NCBI GenBank assembly: GCA_965200645.1
Contig: CBDAUN010000002.1
Coordinates: 62,001-126,000, forward strand
Length of the DNA: 64,000 nucleotides
Reading direction: 5' to 3'
Origin: CBDAUN01 sp965200645
GTDB lineage: Bacteria > Pseudomonadota > Gammaproteobacteria > Arenicellales > JAJDZL01
The translations under genes and the position numbers were made by a program. The notes under the pieces are model-generated. The model ran no database searches. It was not told the origin of the DNA and saw only the letters and a list, made by a program, of their open reading frames with translations. Positions 54,227 through 62,806 of the stretch are shown here, one piece after another. Numbering within the stretch: position 1 is the stretch's first letter; each line of letters opens with the position of its first letter.

Positions 54227-54655
54227 ATGGATTATCAAACTACAATTCCCATGAAGCCCTATCTGATTCGTGCTGTTAGGGAATGGGCGATTGATAACGG
54301 ATTTACCCCGCAAGTGCTCGTTGATGCCACTTTGCCAAACGTTAACGTACCTGAAGAATTTGTGTCCGAAGGACGAATTGTACTGAACATACACGACCAG
54401 GCCGTTCAAGGGTTGGAAATGTCGAATGAGTGGATTTTATTCAACGCAAGATTTTCCGGAAAAATTCTGCAGGTTGATGTTCCCATGGAAGCTGTCATTG
54501 GTGTATTTAGTCGAGAAACTCAAGCCGGAATGACCTTCGCGACTGCCAGTCCACAAGAAGCTCAGAATGCTGGGTTTGCGGAATCTTCGGAAGATGAAGA
54601 GCCCGCAGCAGTGCCAATTCCGAAAGGAAAACCGCACTTGCGAATTGTTCGCTAA
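54227..54655 (+). CDS. sspB: ClpXP protease specificity-enhancing factor SspB
   Basis: A 142-residue adaptor that delivers ssrA-tagged proteins to ClpXP. The N-terminal peptide-binding domain (MKPYLIRAVREWAIDNGFTP...EWILFNARFSGK) is followed by an acidic flexible linker (about 115-132) and the C-terminal ClpX-docking tail KPHLRIVR. It begins two bases after sspA and is followed 35 bases later by hslV, so two protease systems share one cluster. Confidence 0.95.
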   Translation: MDYQTTIPMKPYLIRAVREWAIDNGFTPQVLVDATLPNVNVPEEFVSEGRIVLNIHDQAVQGLEMSNEWILFNARFSGKILQVDVPMEAVIGVFSRETQAGMTFATASPQEAQNAGFAESSEDEEPAAVPIPKGKPHLRIVR

Positions 54656-54690
54656 CAATTATTGAAATCACAACCACGAGACATCCACTG

Positions 54691-55233
54691 ATGTCAAAAA
54701 TTCGAAGTACCACTGTATTGTCAATTCGGCGCCACGGCAAAGTTGCGATTGGAGCCGATGGGCAAGTTTCGTTTGGCGATACCGTGATGAAAAACAACAC
54801 TCGCAAAATTCGAAAACTCTATAACGATCAAGTTCTAGCCGGTTTTGCAGGTGGTACCGCTGACGCTTTTACACTGTTTGAGCGTTTTGAAGGCAAGTTG
54901 AAGGAATACCAGGGGAACTTGGTGCGAGCCGCTGTCGAACTCGCAAAAGATTGGCGAACCGATCGCTACCTTCGGCGACTCGAAGCGCTATTGGTCGTCT
55001 GCAATAGTGAAGCCTCGCTGATTATTTCGGGAACGGGAGACGTGATTGAACCGGAAAACGGTTTGATGGCGATAGGTTCTGGCGGCGACTTCGCTAAAGC
55101 TGCAGCGATGGCACTGATCAATTCAACTGAACTAAGCGCAAGAGAAATTGTCGAACGCAGTTTGGCCATCGCAGCCGATATTTGCATTTTTACCAATCAT
55201 CATTTCACCATCGAAGAGTTGGAGGTCGGTTAG
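54691..55233 (+). CDS. hslV: ATP-dependent protease peptidase subunit HslV
   Basis: A 180-residue N-terminal-nucleophile peptidase of the HslUV proteasome-like complex. After removal of the first six residues the catalytic threonine (Thr7 of TTVLSIRR) would be exposed, which is slightly longer than the one-residue processing in E. coli. Other marks are GADGQVSFGDTVMK, AGFAGGTADAFTLF, LIISGTGDVIEP and AIGSGGDFAKAAA. Two bases separate its stop from the hslU GTG. Confidence 0.96.
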   Translation: MSKIRSTTVLSIRRHGKVAIGADGQVSFGDTVMKNNTRKIRKLYNDQVLAGFAGGTADAFTLFERFEGKLKEYQGNLVRAAVELAKDWRTDRYLRRLEALLVVCNSEASLIISGTGDVIEPENGLMAIGSGGDFAKAAAMALINSTELSAREIVERSLAIAADICIFTNHHFTIEELEVG

Positions 55234-55235
55234 AC

Positions 55236-56624
55236 GTGTACGGAATGACACCACGTGAAATTGTTCAAGAACTCGACAAGCACATCATTGGTCAGGACGA
55301 TGCTAAGCGTGCTGTGGCAATTGCACTGCGCAACCGTTGGCGACGAATGAATGTAGAAGACGAAGATTTGAGAGTGGAAATTACGCCAAAGAACATTTTG
55401 ATGATTGGCCCGACGGGAGTAGGTAAAACTGAGATTGCACGGCGTCTCGCCAAGTTAGCCAATGCACCATTTATCAAGGTTGAGGCAACGAAGTTCACCG
55501 AAGTCGGGTACGTGGGTCGTGAAGTCGATTCCATTGTTCGGGATTTGATGGACATGGCAATAAAGATGACCCGTGAAGATAAGATTGAACTGGTTAAAGC
55601 ACGTGCAGAAGATGCTGCAGTTGCACGGGTACTCGACGTTTTGGTGCCACCGCCGGCAAGTTCCAAGTTGTCCGATATTGGGAGAACTGATTCGGGGTCA
55701 GATGTGGGTTTTGCCATCGACCAAATAAAACTTGATGGCTCGGTACAGGAAAATGCTGCCCGAAGAAAGTTTCGCGATAAATTGCGAAAAAATGAATTAG
55801 ATGACATCGAAATTGAAATCGAACTGAACTCCTCGGTTGGTGTGGAGATTTTCGGCCCTCCCGGTATGGAGGAAATGACCAGCCAACTTCAGAACATGAT
55901 GGAATCGATAGGCAATCGGAAAACTCGAACTAGAAAGGTGACGGTGAAGCAGGCGATGAAACTGCTGACGGACGAAGAGGCTGAAAGACTTATTGATGAT
56001 GAGGACATTAAACTTCAAGCGATTGATAATGTTGAGCAAAATGGCATTGTGTTTATTGATGAAATGGATAAGATCACCAGTCGACACAACACCCATGGCG
56101 CTGATGTTTCCCGAGAGGGGGTTCAGCGTGACTTGCTTCCATTGGTTGAAGGGTCTACGATTTCTACTCGTCACGGCATGGTCAAAACAGACCACATTCT
56201 GTTTATTGCTTCTGGTGCGTTTCAGATGTCCAAGCCTTCCGATTTAATTCCGGAACTTCAGGGCAGACTGCCGATCAGGGTGGAACTGGATGCATTGACA
56301 ACCGAGGACTTTGTTCGCATTTTGACGGAGACAGATGCGTCTTTGACCGAACAATATATAGAACTGATGAAAACCGAAGGATTGGACCTAAAGTTTCGCA
56401 AGTCCGGAGTTGAAAACATCGCGAAATTCGCCTGGCGCGTGAACGAAGCGACGGAAAATATTGGTGCAAGACGCCTGCATACTGTCATGGAACGTTTGCT
56501 GGAGTCTATATCCTTTGAAGCGTCCGACCGCGATGGAGACTCAGTGGAAATTGATGGCCCCTATGTAGAAGAAGAACTAAAAAGTTTGGTCGAGGACCAG
56601 GAACTTTCTCGGTTCATTCTTTAA
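55236..56624 (+). CDS. hslU: HslU ATPase subunit of the HslUV protease
   Basis: A 462-residue AAA+ unfoldase from GTG 55236, chosen because GGAGGT lies nine bases upstream and the family starts MTPREIVxELD; the frame is open upstream inside hslV. Walker A is GPTGVGKTEIARRL, the pore loop is GYVG, and Walker B is VFIDEMDKI. An I-domain insertion spans roughly 105-235. The C-terminal LSRFIL tail is the segment that inserts into HslV and activates it. Length normal. Confidence 0.97.
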   Translation: MYGMTPREIVQELDKHIIGQDDAKRAVAIALRNRWRRMNVEDEDLRVEITPKNILMIGPTGVGKTEIARRLAKLANAPFIKVEATKFTEVGYVGREVDSIVRDLMDMAIKMTREDKIELVKARAEDAAVARVLDVLVPPPASSKLSDIGRTDSGSDVGFAIDQIKLDGSVQENAARRKFRDKLRKNELDDIEIEIELNSSVGVEIFGPPGMEEMTSQLQNMMESIGNRKTRTRKVTVKQAMKLLTDEEAERLIDDEDIKLQAIDNVEQNGIVFIDEMDKITSRHNTHGADVSREGVQRDLLPLVEGSTISTRHGMVKTDHILFIASGAFQMSKPSDLIPELQGRLPIRVELDALTTEDFVRILTETDASLTEQYIELMKTEGLDLKFRKSGVENIAKFAWRVNEATENIGARRLHTVMERLLESISFEASDRDGDSVEIDGPYVEEELKSLVEDQELSRFIL

Positions 56625-56773
56625 TCTGACTTCTCAACTGTCTAAACATCCATTCAGCGATTTTACAGTTTCTAAAACTTTCTTGAACCTACAACGAAGT
56701 CCAACTTAAGTCGGGCTTTGTAGCAAAGTGATTGTTCCGTGACCGGTGGTTTAAATAGATCTTCGACGCCCTT

Positions 56774-56832
56774 ATTCAAAATTTTGAAAAATTTGAATTA
56801 GGGGCTTGAAATTCTTTCAATTGACTCCATAT
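56774..56832 (+). promoter_or_regulatory. Sigma-32-like heat-shock promoter of hsp20, with upstream inverted repeat
   Basis: CTTGAAA (56805-56811), a 13-base spacer and CTCCATAT (56825-56832) match the sigma-32 consensus CTTGAAA / CCCCATnT with one mismatch. Just upstream ATTCAAA (56774-56780) and TTTGAAT (56792-56798) form an inverted repeat that could bind a regulator. The promoter is 68 bases from the hsp20 ATG. Confidence 0.75.
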
Positions 56833-56899
56833 GTGTTGCTAGCGGAGGCCACAACTGAAAAGTGGTACGAAAATTTTCAACATAACTTGGAGATACACA

Positions 56900-57349
56900 A
56901 TGAACAAATTAATTCAGTCTAGAGACTTCCTGTCCGATCCTTGGGGTTCCTTCTTTCCACTGAGAACTTCCCGAGCATTTGGAAATGGCACGTTGTCTAG
57001 ATTACCAGTTTTGGAACAATCGAATGTTCTGATCGACATCAAGGAATCCGATTCAGACTATCAACTGGCCGCGAATCTACCTGGAATTCCAAAGGAACAG
57101 ATCAGCGTTTCCGTCAACGATGACGTGTTGACGATTTCGGGAGAATCCGCTTCGGAGAGCTCTCAGGAATCCAACGGTGAAGTCATTCGCCAGGAGCGAT
57201 TTCGTGGCAAGTTCGTAAGGTCTCTGAGACTGAACGAAACTGTCGATGAAGCGAACATTGAAGCCAATTACAAGGACGGCGTATTGAATGTGGTACTGCC
57301 CAAGCGGGAGTCAGCACAGCCGCGCAAGGTTGAAGTAGTCGTTCAATAG
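56900..57349 (+). CDS. Small heat-shock protein, Hsp20/alpha-crystallin family
   Basis: A 149-residue ATP-independent holdase. The alpha-crystallin domain runs from about 40 to 135 (DIKESDSDYQLAANLPGIPKEQISVSVNDDVLTISGE and the late YKDGVLNVVLPK motif). The N-terminal part starts with a WGSFFPLR aromatic stretch typical of class A sHSPs. It ends in KVEVVVQ. GGAG precedes the ATG. A sigma-32-like promoter and a strong terminator enclose it as a single-gene heat-shock unit, right after hslVU. Confidence 0.94.
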   Translation: MNKLIQSRDFLSDPWGSFFPLRTSRAFGNGTLSRLPVLEQSNVLIDIKESDSDYQLAANLPGIPKEQISVSVNDDVLTISGESASESSQESNGEVIRQERFRGKFVRSLRLNETVDEANIEANYKDGVLNVVLPKRESAQPRKVEVVVQ

Positions 57350-57388
57350 AATTGATTTCACTTTAATTTACCTCTCTGTGTTCTTTTT

Positions 57389-57416
57389 AGCCGCTGCAAC
57401 TGCAGCGGCTTTTTTT
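57389..57416 (+). terminator. Rho-independent terminator after hsp20
   Basis: AGCCGCTGCA and TGCAGCGGCT, separated by two bases, form a perfect GC-rich stem followed by at least six T residues. It is 40 bases after the hsp20 stop. Confidence 0.93.
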
Positions 57417-57481
57417 ATAAAATTCAGCATTTATCGTAGAATTTTTATTGCTTCAATACTTCTCGATTTTGTTTCACATCA

Positions 57482-58369
57482 ATGAATAGTAGCCATTCTC
57501 AAGCTCGCCGGACGGCCACAGTCATGGTTGAGGCGTTGCCCTACATTCAACGTTTCAAGGATAAGTTGATTGTCGTGAAATATGGTGGCAATGCGATGGT
57601 CGATGAGGATTTAAAAAACAGTTTCGTGCGCGATGTCATACTTATGAAAAGTGTTGGCATGAATCCGGCTATTGTCCATGGAGCGGGTCCGCAGATTAGT
57701 CAATCAATCGCAGCATCCGGACGAAAAACTCAGTTCATAGAAGGTTTACGAGTCACCGACCAGGAAACAATGGACATAGTGGAGGACGTGCTGGTCAATG
57801 TGGTCAATGCCGAGTTGGTTCAAATGATCAACGAAAACGGTGGCAGTGCGTTTGGCTTGGGCGGACCAGGTGATGGTGGATTTATCCAGGCCGAAAAACT
57901 GCTGTTAAGCGGCACCGATCCGGATACCAATGAATGCATTGACATCGGCTTTGTTGGGGAGGTCGTCTCAGTTAATCTCTCACTGTTGAGACTCGACCAG
58001 GATGATGCGATTCCCATAATCGCACCCGTCGGTCGCGATGAATCGGGACAAAGTTACAACATTAATGCCGATACGGTAGCTGGAGGAGTGGCCGAGGCCG
58101 CACAGGCGGAGAAGCTCATCATTGTGACAAACACGCAAGGCGTATTGGACCGCAATGGAGAACTGATACCTGAACTCATGGTAGCAGATGTTCATAGACT
58201 GATCAAAGAAGAGGTTATCTCTTCGGGTATGCTCCCGAAAATTCGCTGTGCCTTACAAGCGTTGCACGCGGGAGTGCAATCAGTACATATCGTTGACGGT
58301 CGAGTTGAACACTCCGTGTTGCTTGAGGTGTTTACCGACGGGGGTGTCGGTACTCTAATTTCTATGTAA
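57482..58369 (+). CDS. argB: Acetylglutamate kinase
   Basis: A 295-residue amino-acid kinase phosphorylating N-acetylglutamate, the second step of arginine synthesis. It shows VVKYGGNAM (phosphate-binding), the VHGAGPQIS loop, FGLGGPGDGGFIQA, NINADTVAGGVAEA and the C-terminal HSVLLEVFTDGGVGTLI. An N-terminal helix (residues 1-20) suggests the arginine-sensitive hexameric type, but that is inferred. Isolated from other arg genes; its 3' end faces the first EamA transporter. Confidence 0.95.
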   Translation: MNSSHSQARRTATVMVEALPYIQRFKDKLIVVKYGGNAMVDEDLKNSFVRDVILMKSVGMNPAIVHGAGPQISQSIAASGRKTQFIEGLRVTDQETMDIVEDVLVNVVNAELVQMINENGGSAFGLGGPGDGGFIQAEKLLLSGTDPDTNECIDIGFVGEVVSVNLSLLRLDQDDAIPIIAPVGRDESGQSYNINADTVAGGVAEAAQAEKLIIVTNTQGVLDRNGELIPELMVADVHRLIKEEVISSGMLPKIRCALQALHAGVQSVHIVDGRVEHSVLLEVFTDGGVGTLISM

Positions 58370-58447
58370 CCACGTCAAGTAATATCCAGTAACGATGCCG
58401 AAACTTTAGTCAAATTGCTCCGAGTTGTGCTCGGGACAGACTTCCAC

Positions 58448-59380
58448 CTACCCATAAACTTTGCTCAAGTACTTGCCTCTTTGAATAAAGCCTAAGCCGC
58501 CAAAAATCAATACGGCTGCGACCCATACGGTGATCGGCAGTACTTCGTCGTGTAGAATTGCTCCGAAAAAGATTCCAAATACGGTAATGAAGTAGGTCGC
58601 TGTGCTAGCAAATAACGCACCACTGTGCTTGATTAAGGCATTGAACACGACGATTGCCAACGCCGTAACGACACCGTGATAGATTATCACAGCAATCTGA
58701 AACGGCGATCCTTCCCAAATAGGGACAAAAGACTCGGCGATAAGCAATACGCAAAACAAAATTGCCGTGGACATCACCAACATACCAATTGACATATCCA
58801 GCGCTCCTAGTCTTGCCGGCACATAGCGCGCGACGTAAGATGTATAAAACGCATAGCAGACAATCGGGATTATCGCAACAAGGATTAGCTCCAGCGGCGC
58901 AGTTACTGCCCCTGAGTTGCTGGAGAGCACAATAAGCATGGTTCCAAAGAACCCAAGCACGACGCCGACAATCTTCAGGTTGTGAAGATTCTCAACTCTC
59001 ATCGCAAGTGAAATGACGTAAGTCACGATGGGAGTAGTAGCGATTAATAAAGCCATCAGCCCGGCAGGAATGGTTTCAAGAACCAGGTACATCAAGGTTT
59101 GCGGCAGTGCAAATGATGTCAATCCGCAAATGAAATAGAACTTTAAGTGTAGCGGCGGAATCTTTTTTCCTCTCGCTAAGTTGATGCAGATCACAATAAT
59201 CGTTGATATGGCGAGTACCCAAAATGCATAGTTGAACTTTGGGAATCCCGTTTGACTGATGGCTTTCATGGCATTGATCAGTCCACCCCATGCGACGCCA
59301 AGAAAGAGTAAAGCCAAGAATGGCAAAATCTTTTGCAGAGTTTTGGAGGACTTGATACTTGCCAAATCCATACGAGTCAT
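58448..59380 (-). CDS. EamA-family (DMT) transporter
   Basis: A 310-residue inner-membrane protein with ten predicted helices in two EamA repeats, for example LPFLALLFLGVAWGGLINAM at the start and TYFITVFGIFFGAILHDEVLPI in the second half. Members export small metabolites, often amino acids or nucleosides; the substrate is not predictable. ATG 59380; a second ATG three codons in is also possible. Monocistronic, upstream of msrB in orientation terms with a 49-base gap, so msrB may be its first cotranscribed partner. Confidence 0.88.
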   Translation of the reverse strand: MTRMDLASIKSSKTLQKILPFLALLFLGVAWGGLINAMKAISQTGFPKFNYAFWVLAISTIIVICINLARGKKIPPLHLKFYFICGLTSFALPQTLMYLVLETIPAGLMALLIATTPIVTYVISLAMRVENLHNLKIVGVVLGFFGTMLIVLSSNSGAVTAPLELILVAIIPIVCYAFYTSYVARYVPARLGALDMSIGMLVMSTAILFCVLLIAESFVPIWEGSPFQIAVIIYHGVVTALAIVVFNALIKHSGALFASTATYFITVFGIFFGAILHDEVLPITVWVAAVLIFGGLGFIQRGKYLSKVYG

Positions 59381-59429
59381 CTCCCCAAGCGATGAATGCC
59401 TGAAAAGCTGATTGGATTGATAGAAGTTT

Positions 59430-59834
59430 CTATTCCGGACTGGCTTCGCTGGGTTTGAACCTCAGCACCGCACCATTGCTGCAATAGCGTTTGCCGGTAG
59501 GTTTCGGACCATCATTAAAAATATGTCCATGGTGACCTCCGCAGCGTGAGCAGTGGTATTCCGTTCTTGGCAGGATCAATTTAAAATCCCTTTTAGTTTC
59601 GAGGCTATCGGCGATGGCTTCATAGAAACTGGGCCAACCTGTTCCGCTGTCAAATTTTGCCTTTGATTCGAAAATTGGCTGACCACAACCGCGACATTCA
59701 TAAACGCCTTCACTATTGTTTTTGTTCAGATCACTGGTAAATGGTCGTTCAGTTCCTTCGTTACGCAAGATGTGATACTCCTCTGGAGATAGAATTGAAC
59801 GCCATTGTGAATCTGTTCTTTCAACTTTGTCCAT
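59430..59834 (-). CDS. msrB: Peptide methionine-R-sulfoxide reductase MsrB
   Basis: A 134-residue enzyme reducing the R-epimer of methionine sulfoxide. Two zinc-binding CxxC pairs (YECRGCGQ and YHCSRCGGHHGHIF) and the catalytic Cys118 in GKRYCSNGAVLRF are present, as is FDSGTGWPSFYEAI. The resolving cysteine near residue 63 of two-cysteine forms is not obvious. No signal peptide, so cytoplasmic. It precedes the EamA transporter gene on the same strand and complements msrA (41583). Confidence 0.95.
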   Translation of the reverse strand: MDKVERTDSQWRSILSPEEYHILRNEGTERPFTSDLNKNNSEGVYECRGCGQPIFESKAKFDSGTGWPSFYEAIADSLETKRDFKLILPRTEYHCSRCGGHHGHIFNDGPKPTGKRYCSNGAVLRFKPSEASPE

Positions 59835-59975
59835 GACAAGACCTATAAAGCAAATTTACCTTGAGATTATCGTATACGATAACACCCTAATTTTAATTGT
59901 ATTTCTGACACAAAAGGTACCTCGGTGTAATCGACAATAACAACTTTATATTGTTTGATTTGATGTGATCTTTTA

Positions 59976-60875
59976 ATGAATTCCGCCACCGAACTAGACT
60001 ATCTGTATGGACATAGATACAAGGGTGTTTTTCTTGTACTCACTGCGGGATTGTTTTGGAGTTTTGCTGGCTTAGCCGTCCGCCTAATTGAGCAGGCAAA
60101 CGAATGGTCAATATTGTTTCACCGCTCCACAACATTAGCGGTATTTTTATTGACCTACATTTTCATTTTCAGACGCGGTAACGTAAAGCGGACATTCCAG
60201 CGCTCCGGACCGCTGGCTGTTTGTGCGGGATTGGTATTGGGCGTGGCATTTTGCTGCTGGATATTTTCGCTGACACATACCACCGTAGCCAACGCACTGT
60301 TTCTACTTTCCACTTCGGCCTTTATTGCTGCAATATTGGGTTGGTTCATTCTCAAGGAAAGAGTTTTCCCATCAACTTGGTTTTTTATTTTGATTGCCAC
60401 TGCTGGCGTAGGTGTAATGGTGTTCGATGGATTTCAAACGGGAACACTATTTGGGTCAATAATGGGCCTGGGTGCAGCTACTGGGTTTGCTATGTTTGCG
60501 GTACTGATTAGAAAGGGAAGGAGTAACGATCTTATCACCGCAGTCTTTTGGGCGGGTTTCTTTGGCGCGACTATTTCTGGAACGATCATATTGGTTACCG
60601 GACAGAGTTACAGCATTATTTTGAACGACTGGCTATTGTGTGCTGCGATGGGAGTATTTCAAGTTGGTTTGGGCATCATCATCTTCATCCATGGAGCAAA
60701 ATATCTACCGGCAGCCGAAATTACACTTTTATCCTTGACAGAAGTAGTGCTTGGTCCATTCTGGGTTTGGCTTGCGATCAGGGAAGTTCCGGGAGCACTC
60801 ACCGTAATCGGAGGAGCGATAGTTTTGGGCGCTATCGGCGCACAGGCCATTCGCACCATACTCCGTACGAGGTAG
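59976..60875 (+). CDS. EamA-family (DMT) transporter
   Basis: A 299-residue membrane protein with ten predicted helices and two EamA domains (GVFLVLTAGLFWSFAGLAVR early; VVLGPFWVWLAIREVPG in the second repeat). Only distantly similar to the other DMT protein 1 kb away, so it is not a recent duplicate. Substrate unknown. Divergent from msrB across 141 bases. Confidence 0.87.
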   Translation: MNSATELDYLYGHRYKGVFLVLTAGLFWSFAGLAVRLIEQANEWSILFHRSTTLAVFLLTYIFIFRRGNVKRTFQRSGPLAVCAGLVLGVAFCCWIFSLTHTTVANALFLLSTSAFIAAILGWFILKERVFPSTWFFILIATAGVGVMVFDGFQTGTLFGSIMGLGAATGFAMFAVLIRKGRSNDLITAVFWAGFFGATISGTIILVTGQSYSIILNDWLLCAAMGVFQVGLGIIIFIHGAKYLPAAEITLLSLTEVVLGPFWVWLAIREVPGALTVIGGAIVLGAIGAQAIRTILRTR

Positions 60876-60989
60876 ACCGAGCCCATTGTGACTTATTCAA
60901 AAAAGGCGACTAAGTATAATCAAAGGCTTGTAAATCCGTTATGGCACGTTATTGTCAATACAAGAACAATCTGGGAGAATGAATAACTG

Positions 60990-61775
60990 ATGGCTTGGTG
61001 GGGTGCAATTGCTGGTGGTTTAGTTGGGGGGATGTTTTTCGGTCCCTTAGGTACCTTATTGGGAGTCGTGGCAGGGAGTTGGGCGACTCGCAAAAAACAT
61101 CACGGTGAGTTCACAGCCTTTCCCAAAGACATGGCTGATTCGACGACCAAGCAGGAACGTCGACAGTTAGCCTTTTTCGCTGCCACATTTTCAGTCATGG
61201 GCTATATAGCAAAGCTGGATGGCCGGGTCAGCAGAGCAGAAATTCAACACGCCGAAGCCGTCATGTCACACATGTCGCTGACGAAAGAACAGCGTCAAGC
61301 GGCAGTCGAATTATTTAACCAGGGCAAATTGGAAGATTTCGATCTTCAGGGCGTGCTCGACCAATTCTACGAAGAGTGCAGAAAATTCAAGAATCTGTTA
61401 AGAGTTTTCATCGCACTGCAAATTCAAGCTGCGCTTGCTGACGGACTTATTGATGCGGAAGAACAGGGTGCACTAAGGAATATCGCCGCTTACTTGAAAT
61501 TTAGTGACCGCGAATTTGAGGAAATGTTCCATGCTGAGCGAGCAACAGCATCCGGCCATGACGCTCACTCTTTGGAGGAAGCTTACCAAATACTTGAGAT
61601 TGAAAGTAATTGCGACGATGCTGAGGTGAAGCGAGCTTACCGTCGAATGATGAGTCGTTATCACCCAGACAAGTTAGTGTCCAAAGGCCTGCCAGATGAA
61701 ATGATGAAAATGGCTACAGAGAAAACCAAAGAAATTAAAGCAGCTTACGAAATGATTAAAGAATCTCGTAAGTAG
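60990..61775 (+). CDS. djlA: Co-chaperone DjlA (membrane-anchored DnaJ-like)
   Basis: A 261-residue protein. A glycine-rich N-terminal membrane segment (AIAGGLVGGMFFGPLGTLLGVVAG) anchors it, a TerB-like helical domain follows (about 50-170, including AKLDGRVSRAEIQHAEAVM), and the C-terminal J domain (YQILEIESNCDDAEVKRAYR with HPDK) stimulates DnaK. This order is diagnostic for DjlA. The HPD triad is intact. Confidence 0.94.
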   Translation: MAWWGAIAGGLVGGMFFGPLGTLLGVVAGSWATRKKHHGEFTAFPKDMADSTTKQERRQLAFFAATFSVMGYIAKLDGRVSRAEIQHAEAVMSHMSLTKEQRQAAVELFNQGKLEDFDLQGVLDQFYEECRKFKNLLRVFIALQIQAALADGLIDAEEQGALRNIAAYLKFSDREFEEMFHAERATASGHDAHSLEEAYQILEIESNCDDAEVKRAYRRMMSRYHPDKLVSKGLPDEMMKMATEKTKEIKAAYEMIKESRK

Positions 61776-61823
61776 GTAGTACATAAAATTCAGTTTTAAG
61801 CATTTTTGAGATAGGAGAAGTTC

Positions 61824-62801
61824 ATGGCAAACGCGATGAAGATTTACCAAACGGGTGGTCCAGAAGTGATGAAGTGGGAAGTTTACGACCCCGGCAGCCC
61901 CGCAGAAGGGGAAGTGCTACTGCGACAGACCACAGTTGGCCTAAACTACATTGACGTTTACTTTCGCATGGGAATCTATCCCGCACCACAATACCCGTTC
62001 GTTAACGGGCTTGAAGGTGCCGGTGTTGTAGAAGAGGTTGGAATTGGAGTAGAAGATTTAGCGGTTGGCGATCGAGTCGCTTATGCAAATCCACCCTTAG
62101 GAGCCTATTGCGACTTTCGAGTCATGCCGGCACATCGCTTGGTAAAGATGCCGGATTCCATATCAGATGAAACAGCTGCAGCGATGATGTTACAGGGGTT
62201 GACGGTGCACTATCTGCTGAACAGTTGTTTTGAAGTCAAGAAAGGTGACACGATATTGTTTCACGCTGCAGCAGGTGGAGTCGGTCTTATTGCTTGTCAA
62301 TGGGCCAAGACGCTAGGTGCTAAGACTATTGGTACAGTTGGCAGCGATGAAAAGGCAGAAATTGCTCGAGAGCACGGTTGTGACTACCCCGTAGTCTATA
62401 CAAGGGAGGATTTTGTCCAACAAGTACAGGAAATCACCAATGGTGCAGGCGTGCCAGTTGTATACGATTCGGTTGGAGCATCAACCTTCCACAAATCTTT
62501 GGACTGTCTAAGCCCAAGGGGCCTACTAGTTAGTTTTGGGCAGGCATCGGGTGAGGTTGAAGAGTTTAATCCGGGTGTATTACGGGAGAAGGGGTCACTG
62601 TACCTGACGCGCCCCACGCTGATGACATACACTGCTAAACGTGAAGATTTAGTGAATAGGACTGAAGACTTGTGTTCTTTGGTTTCTTCGGGGCAGGTCA
62701 AAATCACCGTCAACCAGCGTTATGCTCTATCCGATGCGGCTCAGGCGCATCGAGACCTTGAAGCCAGAAAAACTCAGGGGTCAACTGTGCTGGTGGTTTA
62801 G
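61824..62801 (+). CDS. qorA: NADPH:quinone oxidoreductase (zinc-independent MDR)
   Basis: A 325-residue medium-chain dehydrogenase/reductase of the quinone oxidoreductase branch. It shows GLNYIDVYFRMGIYP, the NGLEGAGVVEEVG segment, and the NADPH-binding AAAGGVGLIACQWAKTLGA motif (about residues 148-166). The structural-zinc cysteines of alcohol dehydrogenases are missing. AGGAGAA lies upstream of the ATG. Single gene; it converges with moeA. Confidence 0.92.
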   Translation: MANAMKIYQTGGPEVMKWEVYDPGSPAEGEVLLRQTTVGLNYIDVYFRMGIYPAPQYPFVNGLEGAGVVEEVGIGVEDLAVGDRVAYANPPLGAYCDFRVMPAHRLVKMPDSISDETAAAMMLQGLTVHYLLNSCFEVKKGDTILFHAAAGGVGLIACQWAKTLGAKTIGTVGSDEKAEIAREHGCDYPVVYTREDFVQQVQEITNGAGVPVVYDSVGASTFHKSLDCLSPRGLLVSFGQASGEVEEFNPGVLREKGSLYLTRPTLMTYTAKREDLVNRTEDLCSLVSSGQVKITVNQRYALSDAAQAHRDLEARKTQGSTVLVV

Positions 62802-62806
62802 TCGAA

